Part shown: piece by piece, positions 43,321 to 52,345 of the stretch
How the letters are laid out: each line of letters begins with the position of its first letter
How positions within the stretch are numbered: the first letter of the stretch is position 1
Notes under the pieces: generated by a model
The model's database searches: none
Told to the model about the DNA's origin: nothing
What the model saw: only the letters and a program-made list of their open reading frames with translations
Position numbers and translations under genes: made by a program
Assembly: GCA_963721405.1 (NCBI GenBank)
Contig: CAVRJA010000003.1
Coordinates: forward strand, 372,001 to 436,000
Length of the DNA: 64,000 nt
Origin: JAFNAG01 sp963721405
GTDB taxonomy: Bacteria; Acidobacteriota; UBA6911
Direction: 5' to 3'

Positions 43321-44607
43321 ATGAGCGAGAAGGCATTCAGTGCATTTCAGATGGCCCAGACGCAGTTCGACCAGGTTGCCGAGCAACTCAACCTGGACTC
43401 GGCAACCAAGGAACTGTTGCGGTTCCCTCTGCGGGAGTACCACTTCAGCATCCCGGTCCGGATGGACGATGGCAGTGTGAAGGTTTTCAAGGGATTCCGC
43501 GTGCAGCACAATGACGCCCGCGGGCCCTCGAAAGGCGGCATCCGCTTTCATCCGCATGAGACGATCGACACGGTCCGCGCCCTGTCCATGTGGATGACCT
43601 GGAAGTGCGCGGTTGTCGATATCCCGCTCGGCGGCGCCAAAGGCGGGGTGATCTGCGATCCGCACAATTTGAGTCAGCGCGAGCAGGAAGCCATCTGCAG
43701 AGGGTGGGTCCGGCAGGTTGCCAGGAATGTGGGCCCCATCGCCGATGTACCGGCGCCCGATGTGATGACCAATGCCCAGCATATGCTGTGGATGCTGGAC
43801 GAGTTCGAGGTCATCCATGGAGGCAAGTACCCCGGCTTCATCACCGGGAAGCCCGTTGGGATGGGCGGCTCCCTAGGACGCACGGAGGCCACCGGCTTCG
43901 GCGTGATCTTTACGCTGCGCGAAGCGCTGCGCGGACTGGGGATCGACATCAAGAAGACGATCGCCAGCGTCCAGGGCTTCGGGAATGTCGCTCTGTACGC
44001 CATCCGGCTTTACCAGCAGCTGGGCGGCAAAGTGATCTGCGTTTCCTCCTGGGACCAGAACGACCAGACCTCTTATACCTTCCGGCGTGAAGACGGCATC
44101 GATGCCGACGCCCTGGTCGCCATCACCGACCGCTTCGGCGGCATCGACAAGGACAAGGCGAGAAAGCTCGGTTATGAGGTTCTCCCCGGGGAGACCTGGC
44201 TGTCGCAGGATGTGGACATTCTGCTCCCGGCCGCATTGGAACACCAGATCACCGGCGAGAATGTCGGCAAGATCTCCAAGAGGGTCAAAGTCCTCGTCGA
44301 GGGCGCAAACGGGCCGACCACTCCCGAAGCCGACGCCGTGCTCAAGGAACGCGGAGTCTTCCTGATTCCCGATTTCCTGGCGAACGCCGGCGGTGTCACC
44401 TGCAGTTACTTCGAGCAGGTGCAGTGCAACATGAATTTCTTCTGGGACAAGGACGAAGTGCTGAATAAGCTTGACCAGAAGATGACATCGGCATTCCAGG
44501 CGGTCTATGAGCTGGCCAGGAAGAACAAGCTCTACATGCGAGATGCCGCCTACGTGATCTCGATCAGCCGTGTGGCCCAGGCCTGCAAAGACCGGGGCTG
44601 GGTCTAA
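43321..44607 (+). CDS. Glutamate dehydrogenase (RocG/GudB-like class)
   Basis: 428 residues, shorter than and only distantly similar to the gdhA product at 22680. VFKGFRVQHNDARGPSKGGIRFHP, the catalytic lysine loop DIPLGGAKGGVICDP, PAPDVMTN and VQGFGNVALYAI place it in the hexameric catabolic/dual-cofactor class (RocG, archaeal GDH). It would make or degrade glutamate with NAD(H) or NADP(H). A strong hairpin follows 7 bp after the stop, then a repeat element, then the PEP-binding gene on the same strand. Confidence 0.96.
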   Translation: MSEKAFSAFQMAQTQFDQVAEQLNLDSATKELLRFPLREYHFSIPVRMDDGSVKVFKGFRVQHNDARGPSKGGIRFHPHETIDTVRALSMWMTWKCAVVDIPLGGAKGGVICDPHNLSQREQEAICRGWVRQVARNVGPIADVPAPDVMTNAQHMLWMLDEFEVIHGGKYPGFITGKPVGMGGSLGRTEATGFGVIFTLREALRGLGIDIKKTIASVQGFGNVALYAIRLYQQLGGKVICVSSWDQNDQTSYTFRREDGIDADALVAITDRFGGIDKDKARKLGYEVLPGETWLSQDVDILLPAALEHQITGENVGKISKRVKVLVEGANGPTTPEADAVLKERGVFLIPDFLANAGGVTCSYFEQVQCNMNFFWDKDEVLNKLDQKMTSAFQAVYELARKNKLYMRDAAYVISISRVAQACKDRGWV

Positions 44608-44614
44608 GATCACC

Positions 44615-44650
44615 CGCATCCCCCCTTCGAAGCGCCGGAGGGGGGATGCG
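44615..44650 (+). terminator. Strong hairpin 3' of the second glutamate dehydrogenase
   Basis: CGCATCCCCCC (44615-44625) pairs perfectly with GGGGGGATGCG (44640-44650), an 11-bp stem with a 14-base loop. No U-tract follows, so it is either a weak intrinsic terminator or a 3'-end-protecting hairpin. Confidence 0.55.
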
Positions 44651-44659
44651 TCAAGAAGG

Positions 44660-44858
44660 TCTCAGTCGCGAAACTATCGCATCACCAATCCTGGACCTGG
44701 ACGTGGACCTGGACGTAGACCCGGCAACATCGTACGGCTCGATTTAAATGCCGCATTCGCCAAACGTACCATCAAACGAAGGCGTCCAAGTCCATGTCGA
44801 GGACCAGGTCGAAGTCCGGGACCACGAAGGACAACTGCGGGGTCTCGCGACAGAAACT
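44660..44858. repeat. Dispersed palindrome-bounded element, copy 2 (about 200 bp)
   Basis: Its right end (44841-44858) reads, on the minus strand, AGTTTCTGTCGCGAGACC, the same terminal motif as copy 1; the left end holds GTCGCGAAACT (44665-44675). Hexamer tracts GGACCTGGACGT (44691-44723) and their inverted counterpart (44783-44822) enclose a core (44716-44782) that aligns with 22545-22612 of copy 1. It fills the gap between the glutamate dehydrogenase and the PEP-binding gene and lacks the heptamer insert of copy 1. Confidence 0.72.
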
Positions 44859-44965
44859 GGTGATCCGCCGGGACGCCCGGACTCAAAGACTGCAGGCGGC
44901 GTGGTATCCTTGAGACCTGGCGCCTTCGCGTCTTCGGAGATAGAACCGCTTCATAGGATGCGCCG

Positions 44966-47900
44966 ATGGACGAAATGAGGAACGATCCAGCCGGCAATGC
45001 CGCCGCACCCCTTGACCGCGTCATGCATGCGTTGCGGGAGCGCGACAAGGAGTTGAGGTCAATTTACACCATCGAAGAGATTCTTCGTTCCGAAGAAAAG
45101 CCCTTCGACGAATTGTTGCGCCTGATTACGGAGGCGATGCCCTCAGGATGGCAGTATCCGCAGTTCTGCCAGGCCGCCATCACGTTTCGCAACCGTACCT
45201 ATGGCATGCCCGGATTCTATCTGACCCCCTGGATGCTGAGCGCTCCCATTTATGTTCTGGGGGAAAAGGTCGGCTCGGTGAGTGTCTCCTACACGCGCGA
45301 ACTGCCGCGTGCGGATGACGGGCCTTTCCTGAAAGAAGAGCGCCAGCTCATCGAAACGATTGCGCAACGGATCGGCCATGCAGTGCTGCAACGGGAACTT
45401 CGCAGCGCCGAGCACATCCGGCAGGCCGGCTCCAAGCCTGCCGAGGCTCCGCAGCCACAATGGCGCACCATCCTGGATCTGCTCAAAAGAACCGATCTCA
45501 ACCTCTTCAAGCAGATCTCCCGGAAGCTGCTCAATTATCTCTCGTGCAACGGCATCGCCGAGGCAAAGGACCTGCTTCGGACGCTGAGCGCCACGCGCGG
45601 AGAACAGGACGAGGTCCCCAACGATGAGAACCGGCCGCTCCAGAAGACCGAAGCCAAAGACCTCGACACGATCACTGAAGAGACGTTCACCATCGCCGCG
45701 CACTATCTCGTCGATCAGGAACTCCTGTCCCTGATCCAGGTCTGGATCAAAGAGGACCGTGTCAACTTCCTCGTGCAGGCTCTCGAGACCGCAGACTCGT
45801 CGCTGGCCGATATCGCGAACGCGATGGAACGCTACCAGCATACCGGCGTTAACGCGCGCGAACTTTCGGTCGCCACGCAGGTCGGTCTTAAGACCTCCCT
45901 GGTGCGCCGGCTGCTCACCGACCAGACGGACTTCATCGAAACTTCGCGGAAATATCTGGAAGTGGAGGATTTTTTCGAGATCCTGGACCATACGGTCCTG
46001 GTGCCCAAGAGCCATGGCAAACTCGGCGGCAAGAGCAGCGGCCTGTTTCTGGCTTCGCGAATCATCCGGGGGGCGAAGGAGTACGCTGAACTCCTGACCG
46101 ACATCCGCATTCCCAAGACCTGGTACCTCCCGTCGGACTTCCTCCTGAGCTTCCTTGCCTACAACAACCTCGATGATGTTTACAACTGGAAGTACCTGGA
46201 TATCGATCAGATCCGCGAGGAATACCCGCACATTCTCCAGGTATTCAAGAGTTCGCGTTTCCCGCCGGATATGCTGCAGGGGATATCTATCGCGCTCGAT
46301 GATTTCGGCGACAGGCCGCTGATTGTGCGCAGTTCCAGCCTTCTGGAGGATCGCATGGGCGCGGCCTTCTCGGGCAAGTACAAGAGCCTGTTCCTGGCCA
46401 ACCAGGGCGACAAGGCGGCCCGGCTGACAGCGCTCATCGACGCGATCGCCGAAGTCTATGCCTCGATTTTCAGCCCGGATCCGATCCAATACCGCGCGGA
46501 GCGAGGCCTGTTGGACCAGCACGAAGAGATGGGCATCATGATCCAGGAGGTCGTCGGGACTAAAGTGGGGCACTATTTCTTCCCCGCCTTTTCCGGCGTC
46601 GGGTTCTCCAACAACGAGTTCCGCTGGTCGCCCAGGATCAGGCGCGAAGATGGCCTGCTGCGGCTGGTGCCCGGCCTCGGTACACGGGCGGTCGACCGGC
46701 TCTCCGATGACTACCCGATGCTCGTAGCCCCCGGACAGCCAAATCTGCGGATCAACGTCACACCGGAAGAAGTGGCCCGCTACACGCCAAAGAAGATCGA
46801 CGTGATCGATCTGGAAGAAAATGCATTCCGGACGATGGGGTTGCAGGAGTTGCTGGCCGATGTCGGGTCTGAATATCCGCTGATCCGGCAACTGATATCG
46901 ATCTTCGACGGCGATCGGATCCGGGCGCCCATGTCGTTGGACATCGATTTTGCGAAAGACGACGTGCTCTTCACCTTCGAAGGACTGATTTCGCGCACTC
47001 ATTTCCTCGGTCAGATGAAGAGTCTATTCGCTCTGCTGCGAAATACCATGCGCACGCCGGTCGACATCGAGTTCGCCTGCGACGGGCAGCGATTCTACCT
47101 TCTCCAGTGCCGGCCTCAGAGTTATTCCCTCGAAAGCGTTCCGGCGACCATCCCGAGGGACATTCCGGACAACCAGGTGGTTTTCTCGGCCAAACGGTAT
47201 GTGTCCAACGGCAAGACCCCGGACATCACGCACATAGTCTACGTCGATCCCGACGAGTACAGCCGGATCGGCAAACTGGGCGACCTGCAGGCCGTCGGCA
47301 GGGCCGTCAGCCATCTGAACAAGGTTTTGCCCAAACGCCGGTTTATCCTGATGGGCCCCGGACGATGGGGGAGCCGCGGCGACATCAAGCTCGGCGTCAG
47401 CGTCACCTACTCGGACATCAACAACACCGCGATCCTCATCGAGATTGCGCGCAAAACCGGGAACTACGTCCCGGACCTTTCGTTCGGCACCCATTTCTTT
47501 CAGGACCTGGTCGAAGCCTCCATCCGCTACCTCCCGCTTTATCCGGACGACCCGGGCGTCATATTCCAGGAGTCCTTCCTGAAGCGCGCGCACAACATCC
47601 TGCCGGAATTGCTGCCCGATTACGCCTCTCTGGCTTCCACCGTCCGCGTGATCGACGTGCCGCGTTCCACCGGGGGACGCGTACTGCGCGTGCTGATGAA
47701 CGCGGACCTGGATGAAGCGATGGGAATCCTCGCCATGCCCGGAGAAAGCGAGCACGCGCAGATGTTCCAGAGCGATCACACTCTGCGCCCGTCCGACGAG
47801 CATTCGCGCTGGCGCTGCCGCATGGCACAGAAGATTGCCAGCGAAATGAACGCCGAGCGCTTCGGCGTCAAGGGAGTCTATGTCATCGGGAGCACGAAGA

Positions 47901-48166
47901 GCGGCACGGCGGGCCCGGACGCCGACATCGACCTCATCATACATTTCGATGGCACCCCCGCCATGAAGCGCGACCTGGAGTTGTGGCTGGAAGGCTGGAG
48001 CCTGGCCCTGGCGGAAATGAACTTCCTTCGATCGGGATTCAGGCGCGAAAAAATGCTCGACGTCCGCTATGTGTCCGGCGAAGACATCGACAAACGAACC
48101 GCTTTCGCCTCCAGGATCGGCGCCACCGTCGACCCCGCCCGCTGCCTGACACTGGGCAGCAGCTGA
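44966..48166 (+). CDS. PEP/pyruvate-binding protein with sensory module and C-terminal nucleotidyltransferase
   Basis: 1066 residues. 15-150: the sensory module also found twice in the kinase at 19869 (RERDKELRSIYTI, GWQYPQFCQAAITF, DDGPFLKEERQLIE). About 340-700: PEP-synthase-type ATP-grasp (GKLGGKSSGLFLA; RPLIVRSSSLLEDRMGAAFSGKYKS; GIMIQEVVG). About 790-830: the block LMGPGRWGSRGDIKLGVSV shared with the 24558 protein. About 930-1060: a DNA-polymerase-beta-like nucleotidyltransferase fold, VIGSTKSGTAGPDADIDLII, with the GS and DxD metal-binding motif. The swivel His domain and barrel of PEP synthase are missing. Cytosolic; may couple ligand sensing to phosphotransfer or nucleotidylation. Substrate unknown. 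Confidence 0.87.
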   Translation: MDEMRNDPAGNAAAPLDRVMHALRERDKELRSIYTIEEILRSEEKPFDELLRLITEAMPSGWQYPQFCQAAITFRNRTYGMPGFYLTPWMLSAPIYVLGEKVGSVSVSYTRELPRADDGPFLKEERQLIETIAQRIGHAVLQRELRSAEHIRQAGSKPAEAPQPQWRTILDLLKRTDLNLFKQISRKLLNYLSCNGIAEAKDLLRTLSATRGEQDEVPNDENRPLQKTEAKDLDTITEETFTIAAHYLVDQELLSLIQVWIKEDRVNFLVQALETADSSLADIANAMERYQHTGVNARELSVATQVGLKTSLVRRLLTDQTDFIETSRKYLEVEDFFEILDHTVLVPKSHGKLGGKSSGLFLASRIIRGAKEYAELLTDIRIPKTWYLPSDFLLSFLAYNNLDDVYNWKYLDIDQIREEYPHILQVFKSSRFPPDMLQGISIALDDFGDRPLIVRSSSLLEDRMGAAFSGKYKSLFLANQGDKAARLTALIDAIAEVYASIFSPDPIQYRAERGLLDQHEEMGIMIQEVVGTKVGHYFFPAFSGVGFSNNEFRWSPRIRREDGLLRLVPGLGTRAVDRLSDDYPMLVAPGQPNLRINVTPEEVARYTPKKIDVIDLEENAFRTMGLQELLADVGSEYPLIRQLISIFDGDRIRAPMSLDIDFAKDDVLFTFEGLISRTHFLGQMKSLFALLRNTMRTPVDIEFACDGQRFYLLQCRPQSYSLESVPATIPRDIPDNQVVFSAKRYVSNGKTPDITHIVYVDPDEYSRIGKLGDLQAVGRAVSHLNKVLPKRRFILMGPGRWGSRGDIKLGVSVTYSDINNTAILIEIARKTGNYVPDLSFGTHFFQDLVEASIRYLPLYPDDPGVIFQESFLKRAHNILPELLPDYASLASTVRVIDVPRSTGGRVLRVLMNADLDEAMGILAMPGESEHAQMFQSDHTLRPSDEHSRWRCRMAQKIASEMNAERFGVKGVYVIGSTKSGTAGPDADIDLIIHFDGTPAMKRDLELWLEGWSLALAEMNFLRSGFRREKMLDVRYVSGEDIDKRTAFASRIGATVDPARCLTLGSS

Positions 48167-48175
48167 TCCCGGCTG

Positions 48176-48595
48176 GTGCGGTCCCCTGAACAGGTCAAGC
48201 ACAACGAATCCCGCCGAGTCAGCATCCCGATTTACACCCATACCTGCGGCCGCATCGGCGACCGGCTGGAGTTGTTGGCGGACACGGACGCCGATGGAAT
48301 CGACACGCTGGATCCGCCCCCGCTTGGGGACATCGACCTGGCAGATGCGAAAAGAAGGCTGGGAAGGCGGCTGTTCATCAAAGGGAATCTGGATGCGGTC
48401 AACGTGATATTAGCCGGAACACCCGAACAGGTTCGGGAGAGCGCCTTGCGCTGCATTGCGGCCCGAGCTCCCGGCGGTGGCTGCATCCTCAGCTCCGCCT
48501 GTTCGGTTCCCCCTCACGCCCCGCCGGAGAACATCGCGACGCTCGCCGCCGCCTCAAGAGACGCAAGTCCGGCTGATTACGATAGGCATCTGTGA
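48176..48595 (+). pseudogene. C-terminal remnant of a uroporphyrinogen-decarboxylase-like protein
   Basis: The 139-codon frame gives HTCGRIGDRLELLADTDADG, LDPPPLGDIDLADAKRRLG, FIKGNLDAVNVILAGTPEQV and CILSSACSVPPHAPPENIATL, which correspond to the last third of URO-D/MtaA-type TIM-barrel proteins. The first 200 or more residues are absent, and the DNA upstream belongs to the PEP-binding gene, which ends only 9 bp before. The reading frame is still open, so the loss is recent or the fragment is maintained. I treat it as a truncated remnant. Confidence 0.7.
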
Positions 48596-48666
48596 GTTCT
48601 GTGTGCAAGGCACGCAGGCAATTTCGGAGCTTTCGAGTCGGCCTGGGTTTCTGCTAAGCTGGCGGC

Positions 48667-48801
48667 ATGACCAGAAAAGGCGGAGGCTTCAGGAACATCA
48701 AACTGGGCAAGAATGTCTATCGCCAGGTGAAACGCCGCGGCCTGCCGGCGCAACCTCCCAAGCGCGAGGAACCGAAAGCCCCTCCGAAGCCGCATCACTG
48801 A
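48667..48801 (+). CDS. Possible small basic protein
   Basis: A 44-residue frame, MTRKGGGFRNIKLGKNVYRQ followed by a Pro/Lys-rich tail (PPKREEPKAPPKPHH). Its composition is protein-like and rich in Lys/Arg, as in small nucleic-acid-binding peptides. The Shine-Dalgarno is weak. No family is recognised. It lies between the URO-D remnant and kdsB and could equally be chance. Confidence 0.3.
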   Translation: MTRKGGGFRNIKLGKNVYRQVKRRGLPAQPPKREEPKAPPKPHH

Positions 48802-49037
48802 CCCGGCACTTTTTGCTTCGGTTCGCAACGAGTAGTGGGATAATAGGCAATTTCCGATGAGCGGCCCGCGCGCGGATAAGACGCGCGGCTGCGTGACGAG
48901 GGCGGTTTCGCGTGGCCTGCGCGCCTTCGGGTTCCGGCGGCCGGCCGGCGCATCCGGGATTCCGGGTGGCCGGAATTGCTGCCGGAGTTGCTCTCGACGC
49001 ACATCGAACCTCTGTCGAGGCAGAAACAGGATACAGC

Positions 49038-49796
49038 TTGCGAGATACTCCGAAGATTCTGGGCGTAATCCCGGCGCGGCTCGATTCGAAGCGGCTGCCG
49101 GGCAAGGTGCTGCGCACCGTTGCCGGCAAGGCGATGGTGCACTGGGTGTACGAGAACGCGAAACGGTGCCCCTTGCTCAGCGACCTGATCGTGGCCACCG
49201 ACAGCGTGGAGGTCTGCGCGTATTGCGAGAGTCAGGGCATCCCGGTGACGATGACCCGGCGGCACCCCTCCGGCAGCGACCGGCTCCACGAAGTCATGGA
49301 GCGTACCGACGGAGACATCTACGTCAACATCCAGGGGGACGAGCCGACGCTTCGCCCGGATCATCTCGAGTTGCTGCTGCAGCCATTGGCGACCGGCGCA
49401 GCCGAGGTGGCCACGCTAAAGGTCGCGATCGACCTAACGGCAGCCAGGGACCCGAACAATGTCAAGGTCGTCACCGACGACAAGGGGAGAGCGCTCTATT
49501 TTTCCCGCTTTCCGATCCCCTTCGACCGTGATGGCACCGGCGGAATCCGTTACTACAAACACATCGGCCTGTATGCTTACACAAGGGCGGCGCTGGCTTT
49601 GTTCCATCGGCTGCCGCAATCGTCGCTGGAATTGGCGGAAAAACTCGAACAGCTGCGCTTTCTCCAGAATGGGGTCCCGATCTTCGTGGCCGAGACTCCC
49701 TACGACACGATCGGAGTCGACACGGAAGCAGACCTGCAGCGTGTGATTTCGCTCCTCTCGGCAGCCGCCGGCCGGCAGCCGGGCAGTTCGGATTGA
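49038..49796 (+). CDS. kdsB: CMP-KDO synthetase (3-deoxy-manno-octulosonate cytidylyltransferase)
   Basis: 252 residues from the TTG at 49038, which has AGGA six bases before it and gives the family N-terminus ILGVIPARLDSKRLPGKVL. Further blocks: VATDSVEV, HPSGSDRLHEVM, VNIQGDEPTL, FSRFPIPFDR, HIGLYAYTRAAL, and SLELAEKLEQLRFL. It activates KDO with CTP for lipid A core assembly, together with waaA 85 bp downstream. An open frame continues 42 codons upstream but reads as low-quality sequence. Confidence 0.95.
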   Translation: MRDTPKILGVIPARLDSKRLPGKVLRTVAGKAMVHWVYENAKRCPLLSDLIVATDSVEVCAYCESQGIPVTMTRRHPSGSDRLHEVMERTDGDIYVNIQGDEPTLRPDHLELLLQPLATGAAEVATLKVAIDLTAARDPNNVKVVTDDKGRALYFSRFPIPFDRDGTGGIRYYKHIGLYAYTRAALALFHRLPQSSLELAEKLEQLRFLQNGVPIFVAETPYDTIGVDTEADLQRVISLLSAAAGRQPGSSD

Positions 49797-49881
49797 CTAT
49801 TGACGCGGGGGCGGCACACCTTGACTCGGCGCGGCCAGATTACGGTTTAACCGCAGTTGCGCATTGCCTTCATAAGAGCCT

Positions 49882-51216
49882 ATGTATTTTCTCTACAGCG
49901 TGCTGTTGCTGGTCTGGGGCGTTATTCTACTGCCGGTCTTTTTCTACAAGGCGTGGCGCTACCAGAAGTATCTCCCCGGCCTGCGCCAGCGTTTTGGACG
50001 CCTTTCGGACAGCTTGAGGTTCAACGGCCGTCCGACCGTCTGGTTTCACTCCTGTTCGGTAGGAGAAACGCTCAGCGTGCAGCCGCTGGTACACGAACTC
50101 CACCGGCTGTTCCCGGAAATGCGCTTTGTCTTCTCGACGATCACCGGCGCGGGACAGGTGATCGCAAGGCAACGTTTCGCGCGTTACGGCGAGGGGAACA
50201 TCTTTTTCTTCCCCATCGACCTGGCGTCGGTCGCCCGCCGCGTACTGGAATGGATCCGGCCGACGATGCTGTTGATCATTGACACCGAAATCTGGCCTAA
50301 CGTGATCCACCAGGCCTGTCTGCGGGGGATTCCCGTAATCCTCATCAACGGGCGGATCTCGGCGACGTCGTTCCGCAGCTACCGGCTGGCCCGGCACGTG
50401 CTGCGTCCGGTTTTCCGGAACTACCGCTTGCTTCTGATGAAATCCGAGGAGGATGCCGAGCGCATCCGCTATATGGGTGCGCCCCCGGAAAAGGTGTTCG
50501 TCACCGGGAACATCAAGTACGACAAGAACCTGGTCGAGAAAGAAGTAACCGAGGCTCAGGCGCGTTCGCTGAACGAAGCGCTGGGACTCGACGCCGCGGA
50601 CTCTCCGTTGATCGTCGCCGGCAGCACGCATCCGGGGGAGGAGCAGATCCTCCTCGAGGTGCTCGGCAGCATCCGGCAAACCCCCGGGCTCGGGAAAACA
50701 CGCCTCCTCCTGGTGCCGCGCCACCCCGAACGATTCGATGCGGTCGCCGATCTGGCGACCAGCGCCGGTTTTGCGGTCAGACGCCGCACCCATCCGGACA
50801 TGCAGAAGAATGCGCCCGTCCTGCTGCTGGACACCCTGGGGGAACTCGCGACCGCCTATCGTTTTGCCACGCTCGCCTTCGTCGGCGGCACGTTGGTGCA
50901 GCATGGCGGCCAGAGCATCCTGGAACCGGCGCTCTATGCCAAACCGATCGTGATCGGGCCGTCAATGGAGAACTTCCCGCAGATCATCGACGAATTCCGC
51001 ACGCGCGGGGCGGTGCGGCAGATCTCAGCCACGGAAACCGATAAGGCCGCTCAAGTCCGCGAGCTGTCGGAGGCCTGTGTCGCGCTCCTGAAGGACGGCC
51101 CGGCAAGGGACGCTCTCGGCCGGAAGGCCTATTCGGTCTTTGAGAATAACGGCGGCGCCGCCGGCCGGACCATCGCCATGATCACCAAAGTCTACGACGA
51201 GGTGCGCGCACAATGA
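49882..51216 (+). CDS. waaA: 3-deoxy-D-manno-octulosonic acid transferase
   Basis: 444 residues. An N-terminal membrane anchor (MYFLYSVLLLVWGVILLPVFF) is followed by a GT-B glycosyltransferase: WFHSCSVGETLSVQPLV with the catalytic Glu, DTEIWPNVIHQ, LINGRIS, NIKYD, GSTHPGEEQILLE, LLVPRHPERF, FVGGTLVQHGGQSILEPAL. It transfers KDO from CMP-KDO to lipid A at the inner membrane. Downstream of kdsB and overlapping the next gene by 4 bp (ATGA, 51213-51216). Confidence 0.95.
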   Translation: MYFLYSVLLLVWGVILLPVFFYKAWRYQKYLPGLRQRFGRLSDSLRFNGRPTVWFHSCSVGETLSVQPLVHELHRLFPEMRFVFSTITGAGQVIARQRFARYGEGNIFFFPIDLASVARRVLEWIRPTMLLIIDTEIWPNVIHQACLRGIPVILINGRISATSFRSYRLARHVLRPVFRNYRLLLMKSEEDAERIRYMGAPPEKVFVTGNIKYDKNLVEKEVTEAQARSLNEALGLDAADSPLIVAGSTHPGEEQILLEVLGSIRQTPGLGKTRLLLVPRHPERFDAVADLATSAGFAVRRRTHPDMQKNAPVLLLDTLGELATAYRFATLAFVGGTLVQHGGQSILEPALYAKPIVIGPSMENFPQIIDEFRTRGAVRQISATETDKAAQVRELSEACVALLKDGPARDALGRKAYSVFENNGGAAGRTIAMITKVYDEVRAQ

Positions 51217-52292
51217 ACACACTCGGCAGCATTTCCGTCCGTGAAACCGATGGGATCCGGCGATTCCTCTACCCGCTCAGCGCGAATTTCGCGCTCCCTT
51301 CCGGCTGCCCCGCGACCGGTCTCGGTTTGCGCAGACCGGACGGGCAGCCTGTGCCCCTGCAAGTGACGCCGGAAGAGGGGGGCGACGAAAGCACTGTGCG
51401 CCTTGACTTCGCCCTGTCGATGGCTCCCTTCGAGGAACTCGAATTGCTCCTCCTCGACGGCGCTCCCGATGAGCCGCCCGACGATCCCCTCCGGATCAAG
51501 ACTGCGGCCCGGTTTCGCAGCGAACAGCGCCGCTTCAGCATCGAGTTCGACCGTGCCGGGCGCCTGCACCACGCGACCTACGACGGCCGGCAACATCTGC
51601 GCGACAAGAGCGTCCTGACGCGCAACGGAGAATCGGCCACCGCGGTCGGCAATTCCTCATTCGCCTCCGGCCCGCTGGCGGCACGCATGTCCGCCGCGGG
51701 CCAATACTCGGACGGCTGCCGTTTCCTGACAGAACTGGAGATCACGGCTTACAAATCATGGGCGACCTTGAGGCACACGCTCGTCAGAGCACAGGGCGAT
51801 GAAGTGATTTCCTTTGTCCTCCCCCTGGCGGTAAGTTCGCCGGTGCTTACTTGCGATTTTGGGGCCGGCGGGGGGCTTTATGGCAGGATCCAGACGGGGT
51901 CGGCTCCAGAAGTGGTCTGGCGCACGGATTTTCCCGATACCGGGGGCGCGCATTTTTCCCTCGCCACTGCCGGAAGGATCGACTACGAGGGCAGGACGCA
52001 CGGCGGTGCGGAGGGTGGTTCACAGCACTGGTTTCATTTGATCGACAGGGACAAGGCGCTGGCAGTAGCCATCACCCAGGTTCCGACGCGTTGCCGGTCG
52101 ATGCTGGTGACGCTCCGCGAATCGGGGGACGTGATCGTTTCGTTCCAGCTTGCCGACAGCCTCGCCGGTCCGGCGGTCTTCGGCGTCTGCTACCACTTCC
52201 TGAATGACATCCCGGCCATTGCGGCAGCCACGAATCCCCAATCGATTCTCCTCCCTCCGGTCGTGGAAGTCACCGGCGCCTTCAGAAAATAG
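51213..52292 (+). CDS. Unknown protein translationally coupled to waaA
   Basis: 359 residues, no family recognised. There is no signal peptide or membrane helix. The sequence is rich in short beta-strand-like segments (RRFSIEFDRAGRLHHATYDG; CRFLTELEITAYKSWATLRHTLV; EVISFVLPLAVSSPVLTCDFGAGGGLYG; SQHWFHLIDRDKALAVAITQ; DVIVSFQLADSLAGPAVFGVCYHF), suggesting beta-sandwich folds as in carbohydrate-active proteins. The 4-bp overlap with waaA links it to KDO/lipopolysaccharide assembly or another envelope sugar. It could be a lyase-like or carbohydrate-binding protein; this is a guess from composition. Confidence 0.7.
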   Translation: MNTLGSISVRETDGIRRFLYPLSANFALPSGCPATGLGLRRPDGQPVPLQVTPEEGGDESTVRLDFALSMAPFEELELLLLDGAPDEPPDDPLRIKTAARFRSEQRRFSIEFDRAGRLHHATYDGRQHLRDKSVLTRNGESATAVGNSSFASGPLAARMSAAGQYSDGCRFLTELEITAYKSWATLRHTLVRAQGDEVISFVLPLAVSSPVLTCDFGAGGGLYGRIQTGSAPEVVWRTDFPDTGGAHFSLATAGRIDYEGRTHGGAEGGSQHWFHLIDRDKALAVAITQVPTRCRSMLVTLRESGDVIVSFQLADSLAGPAVFGVCYHFLNDIPAIAAATNPQSILLPPVVEVTGAFRK

Positions 52293-52345
52293 AGTCTCTC
52301 CTGAACCACAAAGGCCCCAAGGTTTTCATGTGGCCGTGGCCTGCG

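Noticed and set aside
48912..49037. 42-codon N-terminal extension of KdsB
   Set aside because: Family proteins start at the ILGVIPAR strand, and a TTG with AGGA sits at 49038.
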